This document shows, in pieces, positions 49,061 to 63,115 of a stretch of DNA of 64,000 nt. Both the position numbers and the translations under genes were made by a program. Every line of letters begins with the position of its first letter. Position 1 is the stretch's first letter. Below the pieces are notes generated by a model. It was not told the DNA's origin, ran no database searches, and saw only the letters and a list, made by a program, of their open reading frames with translations. Source of the stretch: Datnioides undecimradiatus (taxonomy: Eukaryota > Chordata > Actinopteri > Lobotiformes > Datnioididae); contig WARS01000025.1 of NCBI GenBank assembly GCA_008933995.1, positions 5,997,477 to 6,061,476 on the forward strand, given 5' to 3'.

Positions 49061-50804
49061 CAGTTACAAGTGCATCATAAACTCCAACCTGCTGCAGGTA
49101 TGAATAAATAGATTTCACACCAATGGGGACGAACGTATATGAACTGAAATGTAAATATCAAATAACTTTTATTGGCTTTTTTCAGCCTTTACAGCCAAGA
49201 GGCGGCAGACAATGAGAGGAAAGAGATGTTCTACCACTACAAGTCTGAAACAGTAGAAAGTACGACTTGTAAAGATGAAAACCAGTTCTGTGATTTGGGC
49301 GAAGTAGAAACCGAGTCCCATTTTAATTTGCGCTGATTACAAATCATGATAATTGAAGAGAGTTAATCTTCCATGAAATGGCTCAACAAGGCCCCGAAAT
49401 ACTCTGGTGCGCAGATGAACAAAGATTTAAAATGACTGAGTGATTCGATGTGTTTAAGTCTGCCGAGCCTTCCTACGGAAAGAGGGAAAACGCATTATTG
49501 GGTTGTGAGTTCTCAAATATTATACAGCGCATGTTTATTATGGGCAAAGAAAGCTGAAAGATGCCTGAGTCACTTCACTATATTTAGACTTTTATGTATA
49601 TGCAGCACTCCTTTATGGTGTTTTTTAAGCCAATGCATTCTGGACATAGTTGACACAATAATCATATTGACTGATATACGATGCAATCACCATCATACAG
49701 ATGACAACACTGGGTTTAAATAACATATAGACACCCTTCTGTGGTTGAATATTATAAACTTAGGGGTCAGTCACTCAGCCTGAGCACATAACGTGACGAC
49801 TGGTGGTCGTATAGGGAGGGGAAGTCTCTGTTTGATGATAATCAAGTAGTAGTTTGCTGAGGAAGACAGTGAGATGCGGTTGAAAGCTCTACCAAAAGCA
49901 GAAGTAATTGAACCTTGAGATTAGAATATATGGGATACAAAGGACGCAGAGCGAGCAGCACCACAGGCGATCTCACTAAACTGGTTTTTCTTTATGTTCT
50001 TTCATAGATGCAGCTCATCCGCGCAGAGTGTGGCTATGAATCACTTTTGCGTCACATCGTTCAAGTCGTATCTTTTATATACAGACGGGGTGATGGAAAC
50101 GTGTTGCCACATGGAGATAAGAGTGGGCTTCTCCCAGTGGGGTAAACCAGAGCAGTAATGGCGTAAACGTGCACAACTGCGCGTTTCAAGGTCAGGAAAT
50201 TAGCAGCCGGTTGTCGCGCTGCTGGAGATAAAGTGAGATAATTTTGTGCATGTTCATTTTTTTCCATTATCTCCAGGAGCGAGATCACTTTTGTCAGGCT
50301 GCCTGAGGAGGACGGGATAAGATCGGCGTTCTCGGCGGCGTACAGTGTGTTTGGTGCCACATCTTGCTTGGTGTCTGAGTTCTGGGATTTGTTCCTGCCA
50401 TGAAAAAGTGCCGAGGCCAGACTGCGGAGGTGATGCTCTCCCGACTTGGACGGAGACGGAGGGGCCGCGCGTTATTGTAACTCACGCTTTGTAGAGCTGT
50501 AAATACGCCGCTGAGGCTGAAAAGAGCGGAAGATTATGTCCTAGATTTCACAAAGCATGAATTATGCTCGCAGGACGACGTCAACAAAGCACAAACTGCT
50601 GCTCAGCCCGCGTTTACCCGGGCTGCCTCCTTTTATACCAAACGCTCCTTTTTTCTTTCATTTTTGTTTGGTGTGAATGAGCGCGGGGAAAGCTGGTGAA
50701 AGCCTCGAAGCTTCCTCGCCGCTTTATCTCTCTGACTCAACCAAATGAGCGACTTGGGCCTCTGAAGGCGGCGTCGCCGTGAAAAGCAACGATGACTGGT
50801 TGCC

Positions 50805-50825
50805 TTTTTTTTTTTTTTTTTTTTT
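50805..50825. repeat. T21 homopolymer
   Basis: Uninterrupted T run. Similar shorter runs lie at 23459-23474 and 51945-51959. Confidence 0.97.
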
Positions 50826-53800
50826 GCCTGAGCACCGCGAGGCGAGTCCACTGTCAGCTATGGAAGTGAAACATCTCAAGAGTCTGGGGGGACTGGTCCT
50901 CGAGGGGATGCAAATGAAGACAGAAGAGTCCCTCTAACTGTGCATGCACACACGCACACTAAACAGCATCTCTCTGTCAACAAGAGAGGGTGGAGTAATA
51001 GACCATGAAGAAGAGAGTGAGAGAGAGAGAGACGGAGAACAAGCGAGGCTTTGATGTGGAGTGACGGACGGGGCCAAGGCGAGACTACACCGGTAAATTA
51101 CCATCAAATAGACAGGAAAAGGAAAGAAAACAGGCGGAAGGAACCGAGATGAAGAATATAAATATCAGGGAGGGGAGGGGGGAGAGGCAGGCGCAAGGCG
51201 GATGAGAAACAACAGCGGTAAGACGAAGGCAGGGTCGCTCCAACTATTTTTACCTGTTTCTGTAAAATGACTCAGCGCGGCGAGCGAGCGGTCGCGCGTT
51301 GAAGACTTCTGAAGCCGAACATTCAACAAAACACACAGGAGCGAAAGATCGAAGGGGAAGGCGTGACGTTCGACACCGAAGGCTCATACATTAGCCATGG
51401 CCTAAACACCCTCGTGTGAATATTTCACGGGTTACATCCGCGCTCAAGTCAAGAGCTTCGTCACGTGCCCACTCGAAGCTCATGATTCACCATAGGGGGG
51501 AAAAAAAACCCAAAAAACACAGTCATGTTGAATTAATGAGAGGACCCAATGGAAGTGACAAAGCGGCAGGGGTTAAAAGGGGGCTTAGCGCTTCCTGCTG
51601 GGGCTTGTCGACACAGTGTTCGCCGCCGCGGCCGAGAGCGCTGGATCCTCATCTGCTTTGACAGCGCTCGTAAAGAAGCCATTACACAAACATCTCCTAT
51701 GGGGCTGACCACGCAGCGAGAGCCGTAGATCAATCCGAGCCTCCCCACAATCCCTGCAGGAACGTATGTCAGGCAGAAGACGGGCGGAGATAAAGCGGAC
51801 GAGAAGCACAAAGAGCGAAACTTGTAAAGTTGAGATCCAGTGAAAGGCGACTGCATCAAATAACAGAGAATGAAAGAGCGTGAGAACTTGAAGGACAGCT
51901 TGCTTTTTAACACAATGACGCAGCTGATTTGTAATGAGAGTATTCTTTTTTTTTTTTTTCAATGACTTCTAGTAACGCAGTTCCTGGTGAACGGCACTGA
52001 CTCATCTGCGCTGACAATGGCTTTGAAAACAGCTTAAAAGGTGAAAATAGGGTTTGAAGGTACAGCTCTCATAAGGACGTGAACGGTTAGTTTAATGTTA
52101 AACTAAAGTTAGCGAGGCATTTGTGGCAATAACCCGAGCCCACTTTTGTGCTCAAACTTGCCAACGATGAGCAGATCAGTGTCTCAGTCGAGCTCTGACT
52201 TCTGATTTCTGCCCAAAGGGAACAAAAATGTTTAAATCCTTAAAAATGCCTTCCGGTAACTGGTAAATCTGTTAGCCTAAGAATTGTTGCTATGGTTACC
52301 TGCAGTTTAAATAATGGGTTTTTGAACTTTTGACCGACAGCGAGATGCCTCGGTAAACATCCTCTAAATCAGCCTGAACAGCGGCAGCCATCGTTAGCGC
52401 TGCCAAGTGAATTCCCATTATGTCCATTGTAGGAAGCGCTACAGCTGCGGTTTAAAGACCTCAGAAAACGCGTTTCCCAGTTTAAACGCACACTGTTGCT
52501 ATATATGACACCGCGGCTAACATTAGCTGCAACCTCTGAATACTTCTTCTGAGATGCGAGTCCACACCTGTAATCATGTAAATACGCCGGCAAACACAAC
52601 CTCATGCAGCTGCCTTTGCTCTCCGTCGCTTTCAAACCAAATAATCATTGATTTCAATCGGTTGATTTGGCCACCCACTGCACCCGCAGACCTAGTTGCT
52701 GATTAATTTCCTGAACTTATGACCTTCTGCTGCACAGAACCAGATGGTTTGAAATATCAAGCCAAACAGATCTGCGCACCTGCTCTCGGCTCTCTTTCTG
52801 TCAAAGAACGACAGCAGGACGCGGGAGGCTTCCTTCTTCTGCGGCCAGAAATAGGAGAGAAAGTGACGTCACCACAGAAGCTATTCGAATTTCCGGCCGA
52901 GCTCATGCTGGCGTCGTTTAAAAATGATATTTAAAGACTTTAAGCACTTGGTGATGAATGGAAATTACCCTGGCAAGGAGAAGGCATTATGTCGACGTGC
53001 CTGACTGACGACCTTCAGTCGACTATAGCTGTTTGTTTGAAGCTCTGTGAACATGGTAATGGATCTAACCTGAGGGTAAAGCGGAGAACATGCACCGATT
53101 GCCTCATGCATGTTGATCAGCCGTCAAGTTGCAGCCCAAGCCCAATTTACAGTGGAAAAAAAGGCAGGGCGAAGGCTGCCGGTTTCCAAAGTACACTTCT
53201 CGAGGAGAAGGTGTGAGGTACAGTGCAGGATCAGAGGGTTAGAAAGCGAAAAATAACAATTTAATAAGCTCATACCCCAGGAAAAAAAACCCCACAAGGC
53301 TGCAAAAAGAGGCAGGGAGCAGCTTGTGAGAGTGCTGCACAGCTGAATAGACCCTGACAGGTCTAAATGAATGTTAGCCTTGGCCAGGTCTCAGAGCTGA
53401 AGGTCTACATCTCATCACCTGAATAATTCACCTGCTGGGCTACTGATTCACCCCTCGGCCTCAGCGTGATACAACCCGACTCTGTCGCTGCCACTGCAAC
53501 GGTCTCATCATCGTCGGGACTGGGGTTGTTGGTCAGAAAAATAAAAGCCCCCCTGGAGAAGATTTATGACTTTTCACCGCAAAGCCCGAACAGGATCGAC
53601 ATCCAGTGGTGTTGCCAGTGGTTTCACCTGTCTGCTGTGATTTGTCCAAGCCGAGTCGACGCCAGCTAACCACGAGGAATGAACTGCTTTGTGAAATACA
53701 ATGCTTTGATACTTCTGACAACCTAAATTACATTTAAATTCGAGAGGAGCTGACCGCGATTCACTACCAATCCTGATTTACGAGATGGACCCAACGCCAT

Positions 53801-54129
53801 TCATCACGGCGGGTTAATGAAGCTCCTTCCTGTCGCAGTTCAGATCACATGATAAATATCACAACATGAATAATGTAATTACTTCGATGGCTGAAGAGCA
53901 TGGTGATCGATGAAGGTTTGGGTCAATACTGGGCTGTTATTACAAAGCCAATATCAGACTGTCGCTGGCCACTGGAATCTAACAGAAAGATATCAATTAA
54001 ATCATCATAAACATTTAATTGCATGTTTTGTGTCATTTAAACTCAGATTTTCTGTCACACCGTTGTTCTTCCTGTTCACTACTATTCATTTCGAGTATAG
54101 TATATTCGTAACAATATAAAACACGGAAA

Positions 54130-54530
54130 AGGGGCAAAACCCAACACGTAAGAGTGTGGAACCAGTAAATGTTGGGCATTTAAGCTCGATAACAGACTTT
54201 TAATGTGTTTTCTCTCAATCAACTAATCAATTAATCCTATCAGCTCTGTTATCAATTGACCACTGGTCCAATTAGTACTGAATGTTGCCGTAAATTAGGA
54301 CCACACATAATAATTGTAATTAATCTTCTGAGTAATAATCGTTTGGTCTATAAAATGTCTTCAGATCGTCTTATTTTGTCTGACCAACACGTCCAAAACC
54401 CCAACAACTCTTCATTTACTATGATACAGGACAAGGAAAGGTGGCATACTCACATTTAAAAGCTGGAACCAGCAAGTGTTTGACATTTCTGCTTAAAAGC
54501 CACCAACATTAGAGATCAGAAGACAGTTTT
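54130..54530 (+). repeat. R3 dispersed repeat, two tandem partial copies
   Basis: Both parts contain the GGAACCAG(T/C)AA(A/G)TGTT(G/T)G(G/A)CATTT block (about 54160 and 54467). The second is preceded by TAAAATGTCTTCAGATCGTC and CCCCAACAACTCTTCATTTAC, and the first is followed by AATCAACTAATCAATTAATC. Orientation is opposite to the copies at 1440 and 47375. Confidence 0.55.
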
Positions 54531-56029
54531 AATCCCAGTTTAATCCAGATTGGATTGAATTATAGTGATAAACCTAACAAACTGCTAACAGTCAATGGTC
54601 GATGGTCGACGTTGAGATTGAAGCGTCTGCTCCAGGAAGCAGCTGTTGAGCCAAAAGAAGCACACGAGTCTTTAGTTGAAACGAAAACAGCGGCTGAAGA
54701 CACAATATTGTGTTCAAAGACAAACAAAGCAGTTTAGCAGGAAGGCCTGAAACATTAAATAAGGAAGTGTTTCTTTTGATCAAGTCTCCACAGACTGCCT
54801 CCTTCTCCATTAGTCCTTCACTCTTCTATCCCTCAGATACTGAGGTTAAAATGGATGAAAGCCAAAAGTGCTTGTTAAACTAATATCACAATTACTCTTC
54901 TGTAGACAGTTTCTCACGTTAAAAGCTGCGTGAGGCCCAAAGCTGCTTAGTTTGTGCGCGTCGACTCGCCCGCCGCGTACGGAGTTGATCAAACAGGCCA
55001 AGTTTCCATAACTGTTGCGTGACGGTCTGATGAACATGGCTGCCATGTACATCGTCAAGGCTTTAGATAAAAGAGCTGCAGAAGGACGGGGCAGGATGAC
55101 GAACAAGGCCAAAGCGCTTTTGATTAAAGGATAAAAACCATGGACATGGCAGCAGGGTCCACATTATTCATGCACGTCCCGACAAAAACTGAAGAAAAGA
55201 CACGAGCTCAGTTACATTTTCCTTGTTTATAAATCTGATTTATTGCAGAATTCCATGTCACGCAATGCCATTATTGATCCCTGACTAACGCTGTCTGATT
55301 GGAAAGAGAGAAAATGGAAAATCTGTATTTCTTTAGGGCAGAGGTGGAGATGAAAAACACTTTCCCGGCATTGAACCGGGACTCTGACATGTTATTTAGC
55401 AGCCAGAGAACCGGGGTTTCTGCTGTGCTCAAGGACAGAAATCTGGTAACAAATTACAGTGCACGAGGAGTGAAGGAAAAATGGGTTGACATTAGACTTG
55501 AAAGGAACATAATGGCGTGCAGGCAAAACAATGCACCACAGGAGGAGGCTACAGAACAATAAATAATACCTCAGAAACAGATGAATGCATCCTTGGCATA
55601 GGTGCACGGTGTTTGGTGCCACCTGAAACCGCTGACCAGACATCCTAATCAGTCATCCTTTGACTTAAGAGGGGCAGCCAGATTTAATAAGATATAATCA
55701 TTTCGCGTTTTAATCATTTTGATAGATTCTGCCTGAAGACCGGAGCCGAAGTGCTCAGCTGCACTTTTTCCCTCTGGCATTTATTCAAATCTGAAACCTC
55801 TCCAAAAAGTCCCAGCGAATGCAAAAATCAAAAGCGGGGACGTGACTCAGAGAGCGTGCACACTTAGGGGAAAGCTACACACATGTCATTTACAAGGTCT
55901 TGTATTTGGAAAAAGGCCCGAGCAGTACTAAACTTTGCTTTTCTATTAAACCGAGTGTGTTCCTTTGGATGCAAATGCAGCTTATTTTCTGCTTTTCCTG
56001 ATTAATCGGTTAAAGTTTCGGTTAAATAA

Positions 56030-56250
56030 CATGGTAAAGAACGCTCTTCATCAAATCCCACAAACCAAACATGACACATTATTATTATTGTTTGCTTATT
56101 TTATATAGGACAAAATAAAAGCACCAAATCCCCATAGTTAAGAAGGTTAGACCAGAAAATGTTGGCAGTAGGGCCTGAAAATTGATTTGCACTATTAAAT
56201 ATCCATCGATTAACTAATCAGGTCATCGACTTGAGCTTTCACTGACTGAT
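56030..56250 (+). repeat. R3 dispersed repeat fragment
   Basis: The block AGACCAGAAAATGTTGGCAG is followed by ATCCATCGATTAACTAATCA, matching the distal R3 order at 54130-54240. Confidence 0.5.
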
Positions 56251-59200
56251 GGACACCACACGGATACTGTAATACAATGAAAGCTGCAGTGTTACTGTAA
56301 TGTAGTGACCTTTTGGAAGTCGTTAACTCATTGAAGCAAAATGTGATTACAAGTTGTGAACTGCTCTGCACACAATGGCAGACGCATTTGGAAAACCTAG
56401 TGTTGCTCTGCTCCTCCTCCAGACCTCTCTTTCTCTGCGACTATGTTTCGGTGCTTTCTTCCGTGATGTGACGACATCCACAACACCGTGTTTCAGTAAT
56501 CCGGTGGTACAGAAAGTTTACCGGGGGCCTGGGCTCCTGCTGTCACAGGCAAAACGGGAAAAAAAGAGTGTGAGTCAGAGAGTGTTAGGGAGAAGCGGAT
56601 TCAGTTGTCAAGAGACATAACCGAGACCATTGCCAAGGCTGCGTTCAGCAGAGACGAGGCTCGACATGCATTTTTCACAGAAGCACAAACTACTTGACAT
56701 TTGGATGGACCTTTCCTCCTCGCTGCTCCCCCCCCCCGCTCGCCCCCAGAAAAGGAAAGCGCAGGTGAGCATGGGTGCAGGCCAGTTTTGCAGCGGGCAT
56801 TGAGGAATGGAGGGCTGCCGCACGGGAGCACGGGAGGACATGTGCAGCCCGGCCCAAATGATCCCATCCTGGGTGCAATCAGAGCATAGCACAGGAGGTG
56901 GAGGCTCAGCCAGCATGGTAATGAAGGCTTCCTCTCTGTTTATCAGCGCTTCTCATGAGAAAGCTAATTTCATCTCAGACGTCTGCGACGACTTCACCCC
57001 CAAAAACATGTTGTTTGGATCTTTTGATGCGGAGAGCTCAGTCTCCAGTTACTCTTTCCTCTCGTTCCCTTTATTATCAATCAGATATCTGACTGACTAT
57101 CTCTAAATGGATTCAGATGGGGCAAGCAGCCAGGTGTAATAACCTCCCTCCCTCTTTCTCATGCTCATTCCGCTTCCTCTATCTCGTTCGCTCACTTTTT
57201 CATCTCTTTTCCTATTTTTCTGACACTTTCCATTCTCTCGTTCGCACTCTTCTGCAACCCGTCTCTCTCCCTGCTGATGGAAATATTCAGATACTGGGTC
57301 ACACGGTGCTTGTGAGAACTTCACACACCGTTTCATCACAATAGATTTGCTCAGCAAAGCACTGAGTCGAGAAAGCCGGCTGCACTGCGCCAAATGTGAG
57401 AGAACCTGCAGGTAAACAACACAGCAGTCATTAAACAGGTAGGGATCATTGGATACAACGTGGAGAGGGACTAGACTGCAGGAAAACACGGACACAGTAG
57501 CTGCAAGGCAACCTGTGAGACTCAGAAGAGGCTCTGAAGCTCATCAAGTCTCTTGGAGCATGTCCAAAACGTTTAGTTGTCTGTATTCACACCTCGCTCG
57601 TTTGGACCAGGTGTTTTGGGGCGGTGTGTTTGTGGTCAAACAGCACAAAATTGATCAACTCAAGCTGACGCTGCGTCTGAATTGTTGTGCCAGTATCCAT
57701 CCATCAGGCCCCGCCTCCAAGAGCAAACTCTCGAGGGGGGCCTATCTTCAGGACGGTGCTTTGTACTTCTGATGGCTTGAACTGGATACATTGTTGATTT
57801 AAGGACGCTGGTTCGTTCAACACATGAATGCAATGAAAACAGAAATGCAGGTTGCTGGTACTCCATGATGCTCCAGGTGAACACACAAATGAACCAAGGG
57901 GCAAACGCAACAGTGGCACCAAACTAGAACCACACAAAGGAAGTACAGGCCTGAAAAACACCCTCGGTCTTTGATTCTCCGATTTTAAGACACACGATTT
58001 GAACATTTTCATATCAAAGCTGTGTTTTTAGTGTGTTTAGTTCATTTTAATTCACGGGTCTAAAAATAATTAGTCCGAATTCAAGATTTTGTTTCTCTTG
58101 CACAAGTAAAACATGAGAAAGTTCCACTGAAGCAGAACAAAGGGGCCACACTGGTGGAAAGTGCCCACTTGTATTTTTAGTAACGGCCCATTTTGTATTT
58201 GCCTTCTGCAGCAAATGCCCCACTCTTTATTTAATTTAGTTCGATTTCATTTCTTCTGCGCTTAAAACGTTGGGGGATAAATTTGCCTTTTGCCAGAAAT
58301 ATATTGGTGATTAATACGTAGCATGTGTGGTTGCCGTCTTCATTTATTATCTGTTGTTTAAGGATATTTCCAGGTCAAAACTCTTGAACTTGAAGACTTG
58401 TGCCATGGCAGAGTAGTCAGTTCTCAGGACTATGGATCTGCTAATCATCTTGCAAGGTATTTGAAACTGTAGTCTTGATCTGGCCCAGGCGGCATACTGT
58501 CAGCACCGTCGATCAATCAATCAAGCACACACGTCTACTATAAAACCCATATTTTGGTAATTCCCAAAATCACACCAAGGAGCAACCTGGTCATCTAAAT
58601 CCGAAACACCTCTGGTTGAACGTTGTTTTCATTCTGCGCTGACCCCTCTTTCCCCTGTCACCTCCCCACAGTCAACAAACTAGTCGACCGTCTAATTAAA
58701 GCATAAAACACCCTAAAAATACTCCGCGTCGGGAAAAACTTGACATCGCCTCTGATCTGTTTTGGAAGAAAAGTCTTCATTTCGCACCTCTAGAGAAAAC
58801 CTGCAGCCAGCTTTGTCTTCTGCAATTGATCTGAGCTGTCAGCATGTGTTAATCTCCCACCTTTATCTGGGCCAATCACCGGGCCAAACCTGTTTATAGT
58901 GTGAAACGTCTAGACATCGTTTCACACACCGTGTCTTCTTCCAGTGGCTCTCGCAATAAATAATGCATCATCCTCCGTCCTGTTCTGTGTTAGGCCTGTT
59001 ATTTCCCTTCTTAAAGCACACAGTGCCACTCTGCAGGCGACTAATGGACACGGTCGAGTGCCTTCAGGTGGCTGTAATTGCACATGTGACGAACACAACA
59101 CGCTTTTTACATGGGAACAGCATCCAGAATGGATGCTGAGCTTCTGTATTAGAGCGCACGTTCCAGTTTGGTCCATTAAGAGTTGCAGATGAGGAGCCGC

Positions 59201-59454
59201 TAACTGTGGCTCCCCTGTAACCAACACTTAAACTGCAAAGTATATATATTCCTGGCGCTGGTCCTCGCCTTTTAGCTCCTGAAAGCACCTTCCTTTTCCT
59301 TCATCCACCTCTTCAATGGACATCCTGCCTTTTACTTTCCCTCTGCTGCCAACTAACCTGCCTCCTCACTCTCACTTCATTTGCCATCCAGTTTCTCCCT
59401 TGTTGCTCCTCCAGCTTCATTCAGCTGTCCCTGAGCTGTTTCTCTTCTGTTTGA

Positions 59455-59500
59455 TACACACACACACACGAATCACAAGCCACACACACACACACACCTT
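59455..59500. repeat. Interrupted (AC)n microsatellite
   Basis: Two AC tracts are separated by GAATCACAAGCC. Confidence 0.95.
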
Positions 59501-60244
59501 TCTCAGCAGTCCAGTCAGAGAGTCATTTGAGACGTAGCTATCAGACCTGGTGTTTGGTCGCTGTGACTGATCATTTTAGAAGAAACAAGCATGAACATGC
59601 ACTGAGGACGTGCGACAGCCCAGATCTCATTCATCAAATACCCAATTGGTAACGAATGCGCCGTTTTTGCTTAACAAATCCATTTTGCAAACAGAAATAA
59701 CAAGTGTAACCACAGAGCACACAAACTGAAATTGCAGATTTTCAAATCTTGTGCAGAGACAAGTCAGCAGGAAGATAAACACAGTCACAGTTATTTTGCC
59801 TTTTCTCATTGAAGCAAATGTTTGTATTGAATGTGCACGTTCCAATGTTCGCTGCCAGTGTATTTCATTTGTTTTCCCTAGGATATCTAAAATAACTCGG
59901 CGACTAAAGCACGATTAAGGTTTTCATTGCTTCATTTAGGCAGCTCAAAGCATTTGGTTAAGATTAGGAAAGACTGGTTAAATACTGAAATATTCAAACA
60001 CACTATGGGACGTGTACCCTAACCTCATTATTTTGTTAGTTTAACAAGCTGTAAACGCAACAGCGACACATTGTCACCTTAAAAAGCTGTCTTAGGCAAA
60101 AGACGAGTCTAGCTACACATCCAGCAGCCACCGAGCAGCGGTACCGCTCTTTGAGAGTCGTGTTTTTTCATTATTTAAGTCCAACATTTGCTCTCTTTTG
60201 AGCTTTGTTTCTCGTCTCCAACAACTCCGGAGGGAAATATCGGT

Positions 60245-60350
60245 CTCGTTAGCTGCTAAATGCTCCACTATGTTCAACAGCCTGTCACTAACTTTGTGCG
60301 TCTGTCATTTCGTTGCCGAGCGAGTCGCGCACGTGGGTCTAGCAGAGCTT
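60245..60350 (+). repeat. R5 dispersed repeat copy (diverged)
   Basis: GCTAAATGCTCCACTATGTT, CAACAGCCTGTCACTAAC and TCTGTCATTTCGTTGCCGAG parallel the second copy near 62890 in order and spacing. Confidence 0.55.
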
Positions 60351-62849
60351 TTAAACTGAAAACTCCTTGCGGAGCGTCTGAACCAGAGCATGGACGTTGT
60401 GGGACTTAAACCCAAGAGAATAACCCGAAAGGTGCTGAAACGCTACGAAGAGATGTGGGGAAGCTGCAGTGAGGTCATTTGCTGTTGGTCAACAGCTGCT
60501 CAACCACATTTCCATTCCCAAGGTTCTTCATTTTGCATGTCAAACCCCAACCTCCTTCTTACATAACATCCAGTTTGTTGACGCATTTGGTAAAGCAAAC
60601 AAGCAGTATACTGTAGACAGAGTTGTCCACGTAGGAGTCAATGTTCAGTTTGCAAGCTACCTTTCCTAGTGAATAGATGCTTTTGGTGATTTTAGATGCA
60701 TCCAGGTCTTTGTTTGTCCAAGGACTCTTACTTTCTAAATCAAACTTTGCAGAGGTGGAGAAAAAATATTAATAATAATAAACAAATAAATAACCTTAGG
60801 CCTTGTATTTTTTCATTTGTTACAATACTCTCATACCGATAAGCATTAACAGCCTCCACAATGGTAACTAGGGTAGGTACTTATATAGAAAGTGGTCAGG
60901 AACCTTGAGGGTCCCGGGAAGCAAACGACGGTTGACAGATGAAAATAAAACTAAGTGACGCCTCTCGTGTCAAAAAAACAAGCTTAGCGATTTCTGACAT
61001 CTCCACAATTCGCAAAGTTCACTTGTTCTGACTCTGCTGAACAGCTGATGCACAAATGATGGACTTTTTGTCGTCCTGCCAGGGGTGAGGCAGCTCAGTC
61101 TCAGGATGGATTTGGCCTCTTTCACTGCCGAGTTGAGCGTATTCTGAAATCTTTAATAAACCGCGGGACGACTGAAGCTTTGGCGGACAGGACGTGGCCT
61201 TGCGATCACTGATTTAAATCACTGTTCGCCATAACACCGCTCTGCAATACGGATGAAGATCGCCCCTGTCAATTATTAAGCATGGCTGCAGAAATTACCA
61301 TACAACTGCGCCGCTACCTTCAATCACATTCGGATAGTGTTTGCCATCAGAGAAACTGTCAGCAGTGGAACAAAGATAAAACGCGTTTTCATATTCATGC
61401 ACCAAACAAGCTGAATGAGCTACACTAAACTGTCAAATTAAATGTGTTCATTTAATTTTCACAGTTCACAGCGGCAGTAGCTGAAGGGGTGCCACATAAA
61501 TACCCTCGATTATAGCAAACGTCTCATCTCCTTCCTGTTTCCTTTAGATTGATACGACTGCTCAGTTCTTCTTTGCTTGTTTTCTGTTTCGTTCTCCTCC
61601 TCGCTGGCAGCCACTTTGCATTATGTAGCATTCTCTCCTTCTCATGAATACACGGGCATTGTTAGCAGTGAAATTTATGCCAGAAAGAGGAGATTAATCA
61701 AAGAATCCAACGCGCAAAAATACACATAGGGACAGGAGGAGGCACCGATGCGCATGAATAAACAGAAAATGCTTCAAGAGATGCTTCAAACAAACGTGCT
61801 GAAGTCCTTTGCTTTGTCCGAGTGCAGCTGTAACGCTCCCATACATCTTGAGCAGCAGCTTATTGGCTCTGGGCCTCTGCAGGGAATCAAGACGGTATCC
61901 GTGTCTCTCTTCTGTTTGTCCCTTAACGCAGGCGGTATTGGTTTACCCACAACAGACGACCTTGAGGGAACCGACCTGGACCTCCGACAAATGAGCCACT
62001 GCACTGAGTTCCTATTGGGAGCGGCTATTAAATAGATCTGTTTACCAGGTGCCGAAGGGGAGAGGGGCGCGTATGTGAGCGTCTGTCGATGCAGGACAGG
62101 AGCACATGTTCATGTTGCACTTTGTTCAGAAAGTCCCCGACGGTTGAGGAGGCTCTTTCTCATTTGAATTTGACGGCGCTTAAAACGGAGGAGGCAAGCC
62201 ATCAAAGAGCTCGTGCAAGAGTTATCGGGGTGGAGGTATTTATAGTTCTCACAGTGGTGTCCCTTTACGTTGCTGCTCCAACCTTGAGAGTCATTGAGCA
62301 AAGTCTGAATGCCTCTGAGCAGAATATCTAATGATTAGAGGAAGCGAAACAACGGCGAAGCTCGATCTTCCATCACCGTTATTACCTGCTCCAGCAGCCC
62401 ACCGCCGCTGCTTTTCCCCCTCCTCAAGTGGCTCTCGAGCACCAGACAGACACGAACTGAGCAGCAGCAAAAGACTCCAGCTCCAAAACAACTTTGAGCT
62501 GGGATGCAACAGCATAAAAGATTACCAAAGGTATGGACTGAAGTAATGCATAAGGTAGCTTTTAAGATGCTTCAAGCTTTTATCCTCTTGAAAAACAAAA
62601 GACAGGAAGGTTTGATGACTGAATTAAAGCAGCATTCACTGATTTTCTTTCTTTTTCTGGTCGATTCATACAAAGGAACAAACTGAAAACATGACCTATT
62701 ACTAGCTCATGAAGTTGTAATGGCAAATCTGTTTGCAAACATTTGCATAGTAGCATATTTGGCAGACACAGAGCAACATTAGCATTCACTTGGAGTCATG
62801 GTTTGTGCTCAGTTCAGGGATTTCAGACCAATGCTCGCTCTTCTTTTAG

Positions 62850-63115
62850 CTCGTTTTCATTTCATAACATCTGCTGAGGAAAATAAAGCAGCTAAACATT
62901 CGACCGTGTTCACCAGCTGGTCACTAACATTGTCTGTCAGCTGTTTGACGCTGAGCAGGAAGAGTACGGTGGGGTTTTTTAGAGCTTCTCTGCAGAAAAC
63001 ATCTGCCCTCTGCTACTGGAAATGAAATGAATGAAATAAAGGTTGGTGGGAAAACCAAAATAATATGCTAAAAGAGGCCAAAACTCTTAATAGAGCTGAG
63101 GGTGATAACTGTTTA
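62850..63115 (+). repeat. R5 dispersed teleost repeat copy
   Basis: It contains TGTTCACCAGCTGGTCACTA, AGCTTCTCTGCAGAAAACAT, TGCTACTGGAAATGAAATGA, AAGGTTGGTGGGAAAACCAA and AATAGAGCTGAGGGTGATAA. I recognise the sequence as a common percomorph repeat. Confidence 0.65.

Noticed and set aside
49140-49260. Resemblance to another fish repeat (TTTTTCAGCCTTTACAGCC)
   Set aside because: The similarity is too short and partial to call.
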